Positions 12,713-23,115 of a DNA stretch of 64,000 bases are shown here, piece after piece. Below the pieces are notes generated by a model, which ran no database searches, was not told the DNA's origin, and saw only the letters and a program-made list of their open reading frames with translations. This DNA comes from Vreelandella subglaciescola. Its GTDB lineage: Bacteria; Pseudomonadota; Gammaproteobacteria; Pseudomonadales; Halomonadaceae. The stretch spans positions 372,001 to 436,000 of the forward strand of contig NZ_LT670847.1 of the NCBI RefSeq assembly GCF_900142895.1, in the 5' to 3' direction. The position numbers and the translations under genes were made by a program. Position 1 is the stretch's first letter. Every line of letters begins with the position of its first letter.

Positions 12713-15463
12713 TTACTCGCCCGAGGGGCTTTCCAAACGATGGCGCTGCCATTCGCTTTGCGGCTCATTCAACCGCATTACCGCATCAATCACCTGTTCT
12801 TCCATGTTGTAACGGCAGGTGAAGCCCAGGTGTTTCATCAAGGCCCGCATGGGGTGATTATCCATCATGATCGTGCCTGCCATCTCGATGATGCCGATAT
12901 GACGGCAGTAGCTGATCATTTTTCGCATCAGCAAGCTGCCGATGCCCAGCCCCTGCAGATCATCACGGATAATGATGGAAAACTCCGTGCGTAAATTGTC
13001 CGGGTCATTCCACACACGTACCACGCCGAGCATTTGCTTGCTCCCGTCGTCGGGCTGGTGCTCGGCAATAAAGGCCATCTGGCGGTCGTAGTTGATATGC
13101 GCAAGCGTCGACAAATCGCGCTGGGACAGATCCGCCTTGTTGTGAAAATAGCGAAAGCGAATGCTTTGTTCGGAGAGCTGCCGGTGAAAGGTGGTAATCA
13201 ACGGCGCATCTTCGGCGCGAATGGGGCGTACTTCAACGTTCCAGCCGTTCTTCAGCGCCGTCCATTCCCTGAGTTCTTCGGGGTACGGCATGATGGCAAA
13301 ACGCGCCGGCTGGCCAAGATCCATGGCAAAATCTACTGCGACCATGCCGTCGCGGTTCAACAGTAGCGGATTCAGCTCAAGCCCCTGCAACTCGACAAGG
13401 TCGGTGGCCATCTGCGAAAGCTTGACCAGCAGCTGGCACAGCTGCTGAATATCGCGCTGCGGCTCGGCCGAGTGCTCGCGTATCAGCGATGCGGCGTGGG
13501 TTCGGCCCACCACGTCAGCCGCCAGGCTCATGTTTAGCGGCGGTAGCGCTACCTGGCGATCGGCCAATATGTTGACCTTGTAACCGCCAATGCCAAACAC
13601 GATGAGCGGGCCGAAAACCGCATCCCGGGTAATACCCGCGCAGATCTGCATGGAATGTTTGCCGCGCTGCATCGGCTGCAGACAGTATTCACGGATGGCG
13701 ACGTCAGGAAATTTCTCGCGCACCTTGTCGCCCAGCCGGGTCACGGCGTCGGCCACCTGTTCCGGCGTATCCAGATCCTGCAGCAGCCCGGCAGAAATCT
13801 TGTGCGGATGCTTACGGTAGCGAAACGGCCGGCAGTTGCCCTCGTGCACGATTTTCAGTGCCTTGAGCCCCTGAATCTGCCGTGCTGCCTCAAGGGCTTC
13901 TTCCGGCGTCTGTAAATACAGGCTGGTGGCGGCGGGAATGCCGTACGCTTCAAGCACCTGAGCGGTTTCGGAATGCGTCAGCGTTTTCCGGCCGGCCGCT
14001 CTGGCCGCCTTGATCAGTGTGTGGCAGCGAGCACGGATCTCAGCGCTGGTCGAAAACGGCAGGCTTGGCGGCGTTTCCTGCAAGAGCAGCTGCACGCGCT
14101 GATAATCCACCATGTGCATGAACGCCTTGACGGCCTTCTCGGGTGATATATAGGTCGGAATACCGGCCTGATTGCATGCCTGACGGGCACTGAGTGCTTC
14201 TTTCAGCCCCATCCAGCTGGTCAGGAGATTACGCCGGAACTTGCCTCGGCCGGCAATGACCGCTTGTGCGGTAGCCAGCGAAGGCGCCAGGCGGGTCGCG
14301 GCATGCACCAGCAGCACCGCATCCACGTTCGGGTCGGCACTGACGATGGATAATGCCTCGACGAGGCGCTGCGGCGTCGCGTTGCCACTGAGATCCACCG
14401 GGTTTTCACCGGGTTTGCTGATGTCCAGGCCGTGACGATCAAGCGCATGCTGGGTATCCCCGCTGAACCGGGCCAGTTTCCCCCCGGCACTGACCAGCTT
14501 GTCGATGGCCAGCATCGCCGGCCCCAGTCCGTTGGAGACCACGGCCAGGCGATCGCCTTTCAGCGGGCGCATGCGGGATAGGGTTTCCAGCGCATCAAGC
14601 AGCTCGTCCGAGTCATCGACGCGCACCACGCCGGCGCGGGAAAAGGCCGCATCGAAGACCGTATCACGGTGGGCAATGCCGGGCGTGCCCGGCTGTACGG
14701 TCAATTCCGAAGCGGCCGTACGGCCGCTTTTGATCGCCACCACCAAGTGGTTACGCGACGCATCGCGCAATGAGGTCATGAAATGCTGCGCGTCGCGGAT
14801 ATGCTCGAGGTGCAGCAGAATCGCCTGCGCCGGCGAGTACTGGTTAATGTAGTCGAGTACGTCAGGCAGCAGCACATCGACACTGTTGCCGATGGTGACG
14901 ACATGCGAAAACCCGACGTCACGCCCTGCAGCCCAGTCGATCATGGCGTTGGCCAACATGCCGGATTGGCCCAGATAGGCAACACGCCCCGGCTTGACCG
15001 GCTGGCTGGCATAGGAAGCGTTGAGTTTTTTGCCCGGCACAATGACGCCCATGCATTCAGGCCCCAACAGGCGGATACCGGACGCACGGGCGGCTTTAAG
15101 CATGCGTTCCTTTATGGAACCCTGACTATCGCTGTCGCGATCCAGATGGGCACCGCCGGAAAGCACCAGTGCCGCTTTAATGCCGAACTCGCCCAGTGCT
15201 TTAATCAAGGCAGGTACACCTTCAATGGCAGTACAAACGACGGCTAAATCGGGTACCTCCGGTAAATCGCGTACCCGGGAAACGCTCGGTGCGTTAAACA
15301 CGTTGGCATAGCCGCGCCGGTTGACTGCCCATATTTTGCCCCTGAAGTCGCCTTCCTGAATATTACACAGGACCAGCCCCCCGAGGGATTCAGGCTTTTC
15401 CGAGGCGCCGATCACCGCGATCGACGACGGCTGTAAAAAATGGTGCAGAAACTTTGTGCTCAC
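12713..15463 (-). CDS. Pat-like acyl-CoA-synthetase/GNAT lysine acetyltransferase
   Basis: A 916-residue fusion protein. The first 700 or so residues form an NDP-forming acyl-CoA synthetase-like unit: a CoA-binding domain (SIAVIGASEKP, LSGGAHLDRD), ligase domains and an ATP-grasp-like domain around 480-700. The last 170 residues are a GNAT acetyltransferase with the acetyl-CoA loop QGLGIGSLL. This architecture is that of Pat/YfiQ, which acetylates lysines such as that of acetyl-CoA synthetase. I chose the GTG at 15463 because GGGAG sits 8 bases upstream and the product then begins with the family-like VSTKFLHHF. A deacetylase gene is divergent 139 bases away. Confidence 0.88.
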   Translation of the reverse strand: MSTKFLHHFLQPSSIAVIGASEKPESLGGLVLCNIQEGDFRGKIWAVNRRGYANVFNAPSVSRVRDLPEVPDLAVVCTAIEGVPALIKALGEFGIKAALVLSGGAHLDRDSDSQGSIKERMLKAARASGIRLLGPECMGVIVPGKKLNASYASQPVKPGRVAYLGQSGMLANAMIDWAAGRDVGFSHVVTIGNSVDVLLPDVLDYINQYSPAQAILLHLEHIRDAQHFMTSLRDASRNHLVVAIKSGRTAASELTVQPGTPGIAHRDTVFDAAFSRAGVVRVDDSDELLDALETLSRMRPLKGDRLAVVSNGLGPAMLAIDKLVSAGGKLARFSGDTQHALDRHGLDISKPGENPVDLSGNATPQRLVEALSIVSADPNVDAVLLVHAATRLAPSLATAQAVIAGRGKFRRNLLTSWMGLKEALSARQACNQAGIPTYISPEKAVKAFMHMVDYQRVQLLLQETPPSLPFSTSAEIRARCHTLIKAARAAGRKTLTHSETAQVLEAYGIPAATSLYLQTPEEALEAARQIQGLKALKIVHEGNCRPFRYRKHPHKISAGLLQDLDTPEQVADAVTRLGDKVREKFPDVAIREYCLQPMQRGKHSMQICAGITRDAVFGPLIVFGIGGYKVNILADRQVALPPLNMSLAADVVGRTHAASLIREHSAEPQRDIQQLCQLLVKLSQMATDLVELQGLELNPLLLNRDGMVAVDFAMDLGQPARFAIMPYPEELREWTALKNGWNVEVRPIRAEDAPLITTFHRQLSEQSIRFRYFHNKADLSQRDLSTLAHINYDRQMAFIAEHQPDDGSKQMLGVVRVWNDPDNLRTEFSIIIRDDLQGLGIGSLLMRKMISYCRHIGIIEMAGTIMMDNHPMRALMKHLGFTCRYNMEEQVIDAVMRLNEPQSEWQRHRLESPSGE

Positions 15464-15602
15464 CCTGTTTTCTCCCGCAGCAATTTCCGGCAACGACCTT
15501 GTGCAATCTTGAGGCATCACCCAGCCGTGTTACGACCTATGGGCACTGTTACATACCCAGGCTTTTTGCTTAAGCTATCTTTAGTCATAACGGAGCCCTC
15601 AG

Positions 15603-16565
15603 ATGATCACGTCCTTTATTACCCATCCCTACTGCGCGTTGCACTATATGGGGCCGGAACATCCCGAGAATCCTCAGCGGCTCGAAGCGATCAGCGCGCG
15701 TTTATCGCTTGCCGGGCTATTACAGCAGACCATGCAGGCGGATGCCAAAGAGGCCAGCCAGGAAGACCTGGCGCGGGTACACCCCAGTCGCCACCTCAGG
15801 GCACTGAAAGACTGCGTTCCGCATGAGAATATCGTGATGCTCAATGACGATACGCTGATGAATCCGGACAGTTTGAAAGCGGCGGCCATGGCGGCAGGTG
15901 CCGCACTGCGCGGCGTTGACCAGGTGTTTCGCCACCAGGCCGATAACGTGTTTTGCGCGGTGCGCCCGCCCGGCCATCACGCTGAAGCGGCAGGCACCAT
16001 GGGATTCTGTTTTTATAATAATGTGGCCGTGGCCGCTGCCTATGCGCGCGAGAAGTACGCGGCCAGGCGCATTGCGATCCTGGATTTTGACGTGCACCAG
16101 TGCAATGGCACCATCGACATCTTCAAGCAGGATCCGGATATCCTGATTTGCACGAGCTTTCAGTCACCCTTCTATCCGTGGCGCTACTTACACGATGAGC
16201 ATCATAATGTGGTCAACACGCCGCTTGAGGCGGGCAGCAACGGCGAGGTGTTCCGCGAGGCGATAGAAAAACAGTGGCTACCGGCACTTCACGCGTTCAA
16301 ACCCGAGCTGGTGCTGCTATCGTCCGGCTTTGATGCGCACCGGGACGACCCGATGTCGGAGATACGGCTCGATGACAGCGACTTTTATTGGGTGACGCGA
16401 CTGGCGATGGATATTGCCACGCAATATGCCGACAACCGGCTGGTCTCGGTATTGGAAGGCGGTTACCACCTTGAGTCATTGGCAAGCGCCACGGAAGCCC
16501 ATCTCAAGGCATTGCTGGGGCATCCGTTTGAGCCTCCGACCCAGGTGTATGGCCCCGGGAAGTAG
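15603..16565 (+). CDS. Histone-deacetylase-family amidohydrolase
   Basis: A 320-residue cytoplasmic zinc deacetylase of the HDAC/AcuC/acetylpolyamine group. Conserved features in order: HPENPQRLEAI, RPPGHHAE (active-site His pair), GFCFYNNVA, the metal ligands Asp and His in DFDVH, the metal-ligand Asp in SSGFDAHRDDP, and EGGYHLESLA. One oddity is that the usual DVHHGNGT reads DVHQCNGT. The metal ligands are kept but the two residues after them are changed. Divergent from the Pat-like acetyltransferase, it probably removes acetyl groups from proteins or small amines. Confidence 0.9.
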   Translation: MITSFITHPYCALHYMGPEHPENPQRLEAISARLSLAGLLQQTMQADAKEASQEDLARVHPSRHLRALKDCVPHENIVMLNDDTLMNPDSLKAAAMAAGAALRGVDQVFRHQADNVFCAVRPPGHHAEAAGTMGFCFYNNVAVAAAYAREKYAARRIAILDFDVHQCNGTIDIFKQDPDILICTSFQSPFYPWRYLHDEHHNVVNTPLEAGSNGEVFREAIEKQWLPALHAFKPELVLLSSGFDAHRDDPMSEIRLDDSDFYWVTRLAMDIATQYADNRLVSVLEGGYHLESLASATEAHLKALLGHPFEPPTQVYGPGK

Positions 16566-16652
16566 TGGCCTGGGTCATCAGGAAAAAGTTCGCAACCTGC
16601 CCCGCCACACCGCCACGTGGAAATCACTCAGAAATCTTTAAAGCCCATCTTT

Positions 16653-16667
16653 CGTAGTAAACTTACT
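16653..16667. promoter_or_regulatory. Candidate HexR-like operator upstream of gap
   Basis: CGTAGTAAACTTACT is a near-palindrome with AGTAA/TTACT half-sites. It matches 12 of 15 positions of the HexR consensus TGTARTWWWAYTACA as I recall it. HexR is the RpiR-type regulator of Entner-Doudoroff genes in Pseudomonas. It lies about 160 bases upstream of gap. No hexR gene is in the window, so the call is tentative. The rest of 16566-16828 shows no gene. Confidence 0.35.
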
Positions 16668-16828
16668 GATATTTCTTGTGCCCCTCATTTCCTTGCGGCA
16701 CATTGGATGAAAGCAAACAGGCTACCGACCTGCTATTTCCACACCAGCGCTATCTCAGGGAATAGCCCGACACCTTCGCCTGCGGTTTGATAACCCCCAA
16801 GACATCACTGCACTGTAAGGTAAGTACC

Positions 16829-17881
16829 ATGACTCTCAGAATCGCTATAAATGGCTTCGGCCGCATCGGCCGCAATATTCTTCGCGCACTCTACGAAGGC
16901 GGTTATCGCGAACACATTCAGGTCGTCGCTATCAATGATCTGGGTGATCCTTCCATCAACTCTCATCTGCTGCGTTTCGATACCACTCATGGTCGTTTCG
17001 CCACGCCGGTGGAACAAGACGACACTGGCCTTAGCGTTGACGGTGATCGTATTGAGGTTTTTGCCCAGCGCGACCCCGATGCGTTGCCCTGGAAGCGCTT
17101 GAACGTGGATCTGGTGATGGAGTGCACCGGGCTATTTACCCAGAGAGCCGATGCGGCGCGTCACCTGAACGCGGGCGCCAGGCGTGTATTGATTTCCGCA
17201 CCCAGCCCCGATGCCGATGCTACCGTGGTATACGGCGTTAATGAAAAGACGCTGACCGCCGAGCACACAGTGGTATCCAACGCGTCCTGCACGACCAACT
17301 GCCTGGCCCCTGTCGCCCAGATTCTTAACGATTCTGTGGGCATCGAAAACGGCCTGATGACAACGACGCACGCCTATACCAACGACCAGAACCTGTCTGA
17401 CGTCTACCATAAAGACCCTTACCGGGCGCGCAGCGCCACCCACTCGATGATCCCTACCAAGACCGGTGCCGCCGCCGCGGTCAGCCTGGTATTGCCGGAG
17501 CTGGCGGGCAAGCTCGATGGGCTGGCCGTGCGCGTACCGGTCCTCAACGTTTCGCTGGTGGATTTGACCTTTACCGTCGGCCGCGAGACCAGTAAGGAGG
17601 AGATCAATGAAATCATGGCGCGAGCAGCAGAAACATCACCGGTTTTGTCGCTTAACGCTCTGCCGCTGGTTTCCATCGATTTCAATCACGATCCCAGCTC
17701 CGCCGTTTTCGACACGAATCACACTCGCGTCAACGGCCGTATGGTGAAGGTCATGGCCTGGTATGACAACGAGTGGGGCTTTTCCAACCGCATGCTGGAT
17801 ACCGCACTGGCGATGCAAGCGGCTGGCTACGCCACCGCTTCCTCTCGTGCCAGGGCGGACCTCGCCTTCGGGTCGCCCTGA
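16829..17881 (+). CDS. gap: Type I glyceraldehyde-3-phosphate dehydrogenase
   Basis: Gap oxidises and phosphorylates glyceraldehyde-3-phosphate with NAD(P)+. The 350-residue protein has the dinucleotide-binding start [10 protein letters not shown], the active-site loop [12 protein letters not shown] with catalytic Cys154, and later the substrate loop [17 protein letters not shown] and the C-terminal [19 protein letters not shown] at the position that helps set NAD specificity fits an NAD enzyme. The ATG has an AAGGTAAG box. Followed by edd and glk, it fits conversion of Entner-Doudoroff-derived glyceraldehyde-3-phosphate. The C-terminal 15 residues are an unusual Ala/Arg-rich tail. Confidence 0.95.
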   Translation: MTLRIAINGFGRIGRNILRALYEGGYREHIQVVAINDLGDPSINSHLLRFDTTHGRFATPVEQDDTGLSVDGDRIEVFAQRDPDALPWKRLNVDLVMECTGLFTQRADAARHLNAGARRVLISAPSPDADATVVYGVNEKTLTAEHTVVSNASCTTNCLAPVAQILNDSVGIENGLMTTTHAYTNDQNLSDVYHKDPYRARSATHSMIPTKTGAAAAVSLVLPELAGKLDGLAVRVPVLNVSLVDLTFTVGRETSKEEINEIMARAAETSPVLSLNALPLVSIDFNHDPSSAVFDTNHTRVNGRMVKVMAWYDNEWGFSNRMLDTALAMQAAGYATASSRARADLAFGSP

Positions 17882-18013
17882 CGCCCCTATTGCCGGCACT
17901 CGGCTGGCTCGACTAATGTTTAAGAATACCGGTGTTGAGAGTGTCGAGCTTGAGAATACGAAGTCTAGGCGAGTACGCTTGAAAGAAGGCAAGCCTCTCC
18001 TGATACGAGGGTT

Positions 18014-18033
18014 TGTTGCTAAATTTACTAACA
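18014..18033. promoter_or_regulatory. Palindromic candidate operator upstream of edd
   Basis: TGTTGCTAAATTTACTAACA is symmetric at 16 of 20 positions (TGTT..TAAATTTA..AACA). It lies 37 bases before the edd start in an otherwise featureless gap-edd spacer. Symmetry and position suggest a regulator site over or near the edd promoter. Which protein binds is unknown. Confidence 0.35.
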
Positions 18034-18070
18034 TTGCTGACTATCATCGATAGCTGAGGTCGCCACTGCC

Positions 18071-19954
18071 ATGTCTACCGTTCCCCTGAACGATACCGTC
18101 CGGCGCGTCACCGAACGCATTCGCCACCGTTCCAAAGAGCGCCGTGCGCTTTACGAGCAGCGCATGGAAAACCAGCACAGCCTTGGCGTGCATCGCGGTG
18201 AACTTTCCTGCGGCAACCTGGCCCACGGCTTTGCCGCCTGCGGGGAGGTCGACAAGGGCCGACTCAAGCTGATGAACAGCGCCAATCTGGGTATTGTCTC
18301 ATCGTATAACGACATGCTTTCCGCCCATCAGCCATTGGCTCCCTTTCCCGACATCATCAAGGAGGCTGCCCGGGCGATGGGCTCCACCGCGCAATTCGCC
18401 GGTGGCGTGCCGGCCATGTGTGACGGGGTCACCCAGGGCCAGCCGGGGATGGAGCTGTCGCTGTTTTCCCGCGAGGTCATTGCCATGGCCACCGCCGTGG
18501 CGCTTTCCCACAACATGTTTGATGCGGCCTTGTATCTCGGCGTTTGCGACAAGATCGTCCCGGGGCTGTTTATCGGCGCGGCACGCTTTGGCCATCTACC
18601 GGCCATTTTCGTCCCCGCCGGCCCGATGCCCAGTGGCCTGCCCAATAAGGAAAAGGCTCGGATACGTCAGCTATACGCGGAAGGCAAGATCGGCCGCGAT
18701 GAGCTGCTCGAAGCCGAGTCTCAGTCGTATCATAGCCCCGGCACCTGTACGTTTTACGGCACCGCCAACTCCAACCAGATGATGATGGAGATCATGGGGC
18801 TGCACCTTCCCGGCGCTTCGTTCGTCAATCCCAATACGCCCCTGCGCGATGCTCTGACCCGCTTTGCCACGGAGCAGGCGATACGCAATAGCGAACCCGG
18901 CGGCAACTATCGTCCCTTCTACCGCCAGATCGACGAACGTTCTATCGTCAATGCCCTGGTTGGCCTGCTTGCATCCGGCGGCTCAACCAATCACACCCTG
19001 CATCTGGTGGCCATGGCCGCCGCGAGTGGCCTGACCCTCACCTGGGATGATTTCAGCGAGCTGTCCGGCGTCGTGCCGAGCCTGACGCAGATATACCCCA
19101 ACGGCCAGGCGGACATCAACCATTTTAACGCCGCCGGCGGCATGAGCCTGCTGATCCGCGAGCTGCTGGGCGCCGGACTGATTCACGGTGATATCCCCAC
19201 GATGATGGGCACCGATTTGTCCGCCAGCTACACTCAGGAGCCATTCCTCGAAGAAGGCAAATTGGTATGGCGTGAAGGTCCCTTGAAGAGCCATGACGAG
19301 GAGGTTCTGCGCCCGGTGGCGTCACCCTTCGCCCCCACCGGAGGACTCAGCGTGCTCGATGGCAACCTGGGGCGCGGCGTGATCAAGATTTCTGCGGTTG
19401 AGGCCAAGCATCGTCGGGTCGAAGCCCCGGTGCGTATCTTCAACGACCAGAATCAGCTTAAGGGCGCCTTCGAGGCTGGCGAACTGGATCGCGATGTCAT
19501 TGTTGTGGTGCGTTTCCAGGGCCCCAAAGCCAATGGCATGCCCGAACTGCACAAGCTCACTCCGCACCTGGGCGTATTGCAGGATCGTGGCTTCAAGGTG
19601 GCGCTGATTACCGACGGGCGCATGTCCGGCGCTTCGGGCAAGGTGCCGGCCGCAATCCACGTGACCCCGGAAGCGCTGACCGGCGGCCCCCTCGCCCGGC
19701 TGCAAGATGGCGACGTCGTCCGTCTCGATGCCGAAAGCGGCACCCTGGATGTGCTGATGGACGCCACTCAATGGCACTCCCGCCAGCCCGAGAGCGCCAA
19801 TATTGAAGGCAGCCACTTTGGGCTGGGCCGCGAGCTATTCGCCGGCTTTCGCCACCTGGCCAGCGGCGCCGAGCAGGGTGCCAGCGTTTTTGGCAGCTTC
19901 GAGGCGGACGACTTGACGCTGGAAGACGCCTCAATTCGCGAGCTGGATGCCTGA
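18071..19954 (+). CDS. edd: Phosphogluconate dehydratase
   Basis: Edd removes water from 6-phosphogluconate to give 2-keto-3-deoxy-6-phosphogluconate, the first committed step of the Entner-Doudoroff pathway. The 627-residue protein is slightly longer than E. coli Edd (603). It shows the IlvD/Edd family features [31 protein letters not shown] and [13 protein letters not shown], which bear the cysteines of the iron-sulfur cluster, and the C-terminal signature [16 protein letters not shown]. The ATG at 18071 follows a TGAGG box. It overlaps or abuts glk, so the two are co-transcribed. No eda aldolase gene lies in the window. Confidence 0.96.
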   Translation: MSTVPLNDTVRRVTERIRHRSKERRALYEQRMENQHSLGVHRGELSCGNLAHGFAACGEVDKGRLKLMNSANLGIVSSYNDMLSAHQPLAPFPDIIKEAARAMGSTAQFAGGVPAMCDGVTQGQPGMELSLFSREVIAMATAVALSHNMFDAALYLGVCDKIVPGLFIGAARFGHLPAIFVPAGPMPSGLPNKEKARIRQLYAEGKIGRDELLEAESQSYHSPGTCTFYGTANSNQMMMEIMGLHLPGASFVNPNTPLRDALTRFATEQAIRNSEPGGNYRPFYRQIDERSIVNALVGLLASGGSTNHTLHLVAMAAASGLTLTWDDFSELSGVVPSLTQIYPNGQADINHFNAAGGMSLLIRELLGAGLIHGDIPTMMGTDLSASYTQEPFLEEGKLVWREGPLKSHDEEVLRPVASPFAPTGGLSVLDGNLGRGVIKISAVEAKHRRVEAPVRIFNDQNQLKGAFEAGELDRDVIVVVRFQGPKANGMPELHKLTPHLGVLQDRGFKVALITDGRMSGASGKVPAAIHVTPEALTGGPLARLQDGDVVRLDAESGTLDVLMDATQWHSRQPESANIEGSHFGLGRELFAGFRHLASGAEQGASVFGSFEADDLTLEDASIRELDA

Positions 19955-19961
19955 GGCCCCT

Positions 19962-20960
19962 ATGTTACGCCCCGCACTGCTCGGCGATATCGGCGGTACT
20001 AACGCGCGCTTTGCGTTGACAACGCCGGGCGCCATTGCCCCACATTCCATCCATAGCCTGCCCTGCGCGGATTACTCCGGGCCGGTAGCGGCCATCCGCG
20101 ATTACCTGACTCGCGTTGGCATTGATGGCACTGACCTTGAAGACAGCCAAACTCCCAGGGAGGTGTGTCTGGCCTTCGCCTGCCCGGTGCACAATGAACG
20201 CATCGCCATGACCAACAACCCCTGGAACTTCACCCGCCAGGAGGTTCGCGAGGCGCTGGGTCTGACGTTGTTCAAGGCCATCAACGACTTTGAGGCCCAG
20301 GCGCTCGGCGTTCCCCACGTGGCCGAGCACGAGTTGGTGACGCTGCAGGCGGGCGTCACCGCGCCCCATGCGGCCCGCCTGGTTATTGGCCCGGGCACCG
20401 GGCTGGGTATGGCCGGCGTGTTTCCCGGCAGACACGGCTGGATTCCACTGCCCACCGAAGGCGGCCACGTCAGTTTCGCCCCCACGGATCAGCAGGAACA
20501 GGCGCTTCTTGACTACTTCCGTCACCACGGTTTTCATCACCACGACGGGCGTATCTCTGTGGAACGGCTGCTGTGCGGCCAGGGAATACTGACTCTGTAT
20601 TTTGCCCACTGCGCCCTTGGCGGCACCACGCCGCGCTGTGATTCTCCCGCCGCCGTCACTCGGGCGGCAGCGAACGGGGATGCTCTGGCCAGGGACACAG
20701 TTCTGCGCTTTCTCAAGATTCTTGGTGACGTCAGCGGTGATGCCGCCCTCACGCTGGGAGCACGTGGCGGTATCTATCTGTGTGGCGGCATTCTGCCACG
20801 TCTGCTCGACTGGCTACCGGACAGCCGCTTTCTGGAAGCCTTTACCAACAAGGGCCGCATGCATCACTACACCGCCGAGATTCCCGTGCGGGTCGTCACG
20901 GCCCCCTGGACCGGCCTGCTGGGCGCGGCGGAAGCGCTGCATAACGAGGAAGTCGATTAA
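19962..20960 (+). CDS. glk: Glucokinase
   Basis: Glk phosphorylates glucose with ATP. The 332-residue protein begins with the phosphate-binding motif LLGDIGGTNARFAL. It has the ROK-unrelated bacterial glucokinase features NNPWNF, INDFEAQALG (catalytic Asp), LVIGPGTGLGMA, LPTEGGHVSF and GARGGIYLCGGI. I chose the ATG at 19962 over the one at 19947 (inside edd) because TGAGG lies just upstream and the start then matches E. coli Glk. Together with edd and gap it supports periplasm-independent glucose use through the Entner-Doudoroff route. Confidence 0.94.
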   Translation: MLRPALLGDIGGTNARFALTTPGAIAPHSIHSLPCADYSGPVAAIRDYLTRVGIDGTDLEDSQTPREVCLAFACPVHNERIAMTNNPWNFTRQEVREALGLTLFKAINDFEAQALGVPHVAEHELVTLQAGVTAPHAARLVIGPGTGLGMAGVFPGRHGWIPLPTEGGHVSFAPTDQQEQALLDYFRHHGFHHHDGRISVERLLCGQGILTLYFAHCALGGTTPRCDSPAAVTRAAANGDALARDTVLRFLKILGDVSGDAALTLGARGGIYLCGGILPRLLDWLPDSRFLEAFTNKGRMHHYTAEIPVRVVTAPWTGLLGAAEALHNEEVD

Positions 20961-20999
20961 ACACCTGTGCACATGCCGAGTATCTCCGCACGCTTGTAA

Positions 21000-21014
21000 A
21001 TATGTCTGACATAT
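21000..21014. promoter_or_regulatory. Palindromic operator in the promoter of the GntR/FCD regulator
   Basis: ATATGTCTGACATAT is a perfect 15-base palindrome around its central T and fits the TNGTNNNACNA shape bound by FadR-type (FCD) GntR regulators. It sits between a plausible -35 (TTGTAA, 20994-20999) and -10 (TAAAAT, 21016-21021) about 40 bases before the regulator's start, so the regulator probably represses itself. Confidence 0.6.
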
Positions 21015-21053
21015 ATAAAATAAAGTCAGATATATTTTGGAGTATGCTGGAGC

Positions 21054-21824
21054 ATGACCATGAATGCCCTATCAAATATTCCCTTTGCCCCTGACGCCGG
21101 AGGGGCTTTTGCACTCGCCACCACGCTTGCGCATGCTGTCCTATCGGGTCACTGGGCACCTGGCGACACCTTTCCCCGCGAACTGGATTTGTGTCAGCAC
21201 TTCGACGCCAGCCGCAATCGGATGCGCAACGCGCTAGCGTCTCTGGTCAGCGCCGGGCTGATCGAGCGTACTGCCGGACGCGGCACCGTCGTCCGCGATA
21301 TCGCCGACTGGCATCTGCTCGACCCACAGGTCAGCGACTGGATGGCCGGCCTTGAAACGCCCCACCCGCAGCTGGTGCGCGAGGTTTATGCCTTCCGCCT
21401 TTCCGCCGAGCCCTATGTCACTGAACTTGCCGCCCTGAACGCTACCGCCCAGGACCTCGCGCATCTCGAGGCAGCCTTCGAAGGCATGCGCGAAAGCGCC
21501 GGCGACCCCGCGCGTCGCGAGGAGCATGCCGACTACGACGTCGCCTTTCACCAGGCGGTTTATCGTGCCAGTCACAATCTGGTCTGGCATCAGATGGGGC
21601 ATTTACTGCGTCCCTCGATCATGCAGCTCATCAAGACATCGCATCATCAGGTCGGCAACCTTGACGACAGCCTCAAGCGGCATCGCCGGGTGATGGACGC
21701 GATTCGCCTGCGACAGCCCGACGCCGCTCATGAAGCCGCCGAGCGGGTGCTGGAACGCACGGCCGCGGATTTGGGCGTCGACCTCAAAGGTCGCCCTCTC
21801 AAAACGCCTGCCTTACCGGCCTAG
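21054..21824 (+). CDS. GntR-family regulator with FCD domain (DgoR-like)
   Basis: A 256-residue repressor. The N-terminal winged helix (about 18-85) shows the GntR pattern LSGHWAPGDTFPRELDLCQHFDASRNRMRNAL in separate parts, ending GLIERTAGRGTVV. The C-terminal FCD domain (about 105-235) has the helical REVYAFRLSAEP start and the metal/ligand His and Asp residues in DYDVAFHQAVYRAS and SLKRHRRVMDAI. It lies 48 bases upstream of dgoD in the same direction, so it probably senses galactonate or a breakdown product. It would then control dgoD and itself through the palindrome at 21000-21014. The ATG at 21054 has GGAG about 7 bases upstream. Confidence 0.88.
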   Translation: MTMNALSNIPFAPDAGGAFALATTLAHAVLSGHWAPGDTFPRELDLCQHFDASRNRMRNALASLVSAGLIERTAGRGTVVRDIADWHLLDPQVSDWMAGLETPHPQLVREVYAFRLSAEPYVTELAALNATAQDLAHLEAAFEGMRESAGDPARREEHADYDVAFHQAVYRASHNLVWHQMGHLLRPSIMQLIKTSHHQVGNLDDSLKRHRRVMDAIRLRQPDAAHEAAERVLERTAADLGVDLKGRPLKTPALPA

Positions 21825-21872
21825 CTTACTGACAACCCACTCTACCCACCTGCTCACGCAAGGATTACCCTC

Positions 21873-23021
21873 ATGAAAATTACCCGACTCAAAACCTGGC
21901 AGGTACCGCCGCGCTGGCTGTTTCTCAAGATCGAAACCGACGAAGGCTGTTACGGCTGGGGCGAGCCGGTCATTGAAGGCCGCGCCGCCACCGTCGAGGC
22001 GGCTGTGCATGAGCTGTCCGACTATCTGGTGGGTCAGGACCCGCGCAATATCGAGCATCTGTGGAACGTGATGTATCGCGGCGGCTTCTACCGTGGCGGC
22101 CCGATTATCATGTCGGCCATTGCCGGTATCGATCAGGCGCTGTGGGATCTCAAGGGGCGTGATCTGGGTGTGCCCGTACACCAGCTGCTCGGCGGACCGG
22201 TGCGCGACAAGATGCGCATGTACGCCTGGACCGGCGGCGACCGCCCGTCTGACGTGGGTGCAGGCGCCAAGGCACTGGTCGATCAAGGCTTTACCGCTTT
22301 CAAAATGAACGGCACGCCGGAGCTGCAGATCGTCGATTCGCACAAAAAGATCGACGACGCCGTGGCGCGCGTTGCGGAAGCCCGGGACGTGGTCGGCCCC
22401 GATGTGGGTATCGGCATCGACTTCCACGGCCGCGTACACCGTCCCATGGCCAAGGTACTGCTGCGCGAGCTCGAACAGTTCAACCCGATGTTCGTCGAGG
22501 AGCCGGTATTGTCAGAGCACTTGCCGAGCCTGAAGCATATCGCCGGCGGGCTGGGCTATCCGCTGGCCACCGGCGAGCGGCTACACACCCGCTTCCAGTT
22601 CCGCGACCTGCTCGCGGACGGCATGGTCGACATCGTCCAGCCGGACCTGTCGCACTGCGGCGGCATCAGCGAAGGCCTCAAGATCGCCACCCTGGCATCG
22701 GCCTACGATGTCGCGCTGGCGCCACACTGCCCGCTTGGCCCGCTAACGCTGGCCGCTTCTCTGCAGCTTGACGCGGTGTGTCACAACGCCTTTATTCAAG
22801 AACAGAGCATGGGCATCCATTACAACAAGGACAACGACGTCCTCGACTATCTGGTCGACAAGGATGCGCTGTCGATCGAGAACGGCTTCTGTGCCATTCC
22901 GCAGGGGCCGGGGCTCGGGGTCGAAATTAACGAGGCGTTCGTCGAAGAGCGCGCCCAGGTCGGCCATCGCTGGCGCAACCCGGTATGGACCCACGAAGAC
23001 GGCTCCGTTGCCGAGTGGTAG
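21873..23021 (+). CDS. dgoD: D-galactonate dehydratase
   Basis: DgoD, of the enolase superfamily, dehydrates D-galactonate to 2-keto-3-deoxygalactonate. The 382-residue protein is co-linear with E. coli Dgo[42 protein letters not shown], the metal site [35 protein letters not shown], the catalytic APHCPLGP, and [10 protein letters not shown]. The start follows a CAAGGATT box. The later steps of the pathway would normally lie downstream. Here the next gene is cut off after 20 codons by an IS3-family element. Confidence 0.95.
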   Translation: MKITRLKTWQVPPRWLFLKIETDEGCYGWGEPVIEGRAATVEAAVHELSDYLVGQDPRNIEHLWNVMYRGGFYRGGPIIMSAIAGIDQALWDLKGRDLGVPVHQLLGGPVRDKMRMYAWTGGDRPSDVGAGAKALVDQGFTAFKMNGTPELQIVDSHKKIDDAVARVAEARDVVGPDVGIGIDFHGRVHRPMAKVLLRELEQFNPMFVEEPVLSEHLPSLKHIAGGLGYPLATGERLHTRFQFRDLLADGMVDIVQPDLSHCGGISEGLKIATLASAYDVALAPHCPLGPLTLAASLQLDAVCHNAFIQEQSMGIHYNKDNDVLDYLVDKDALSIENGFCAIPQGPGLGVEINEAFVEERAQVGHRWRNPVWTHEDGSVAEW

Positions 23022-23115
23022 GCCTCTGGCCTCAGCGCGCGTGATCCCGACATCCCCTTGAAACGTCAGGGTCGCCACAAGGTGACGGCCCGCCCCGATG
23101 CAAGATGGAGTTCCC

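Noticed and set aside
15518..15520. GTG/ATG start for the Pat-like protein 19 codons further upstream
   Set aside because: No ribosome site there, while the GTG at 15463 has GGGAG at good spacing and gives a family-like N-terminus.
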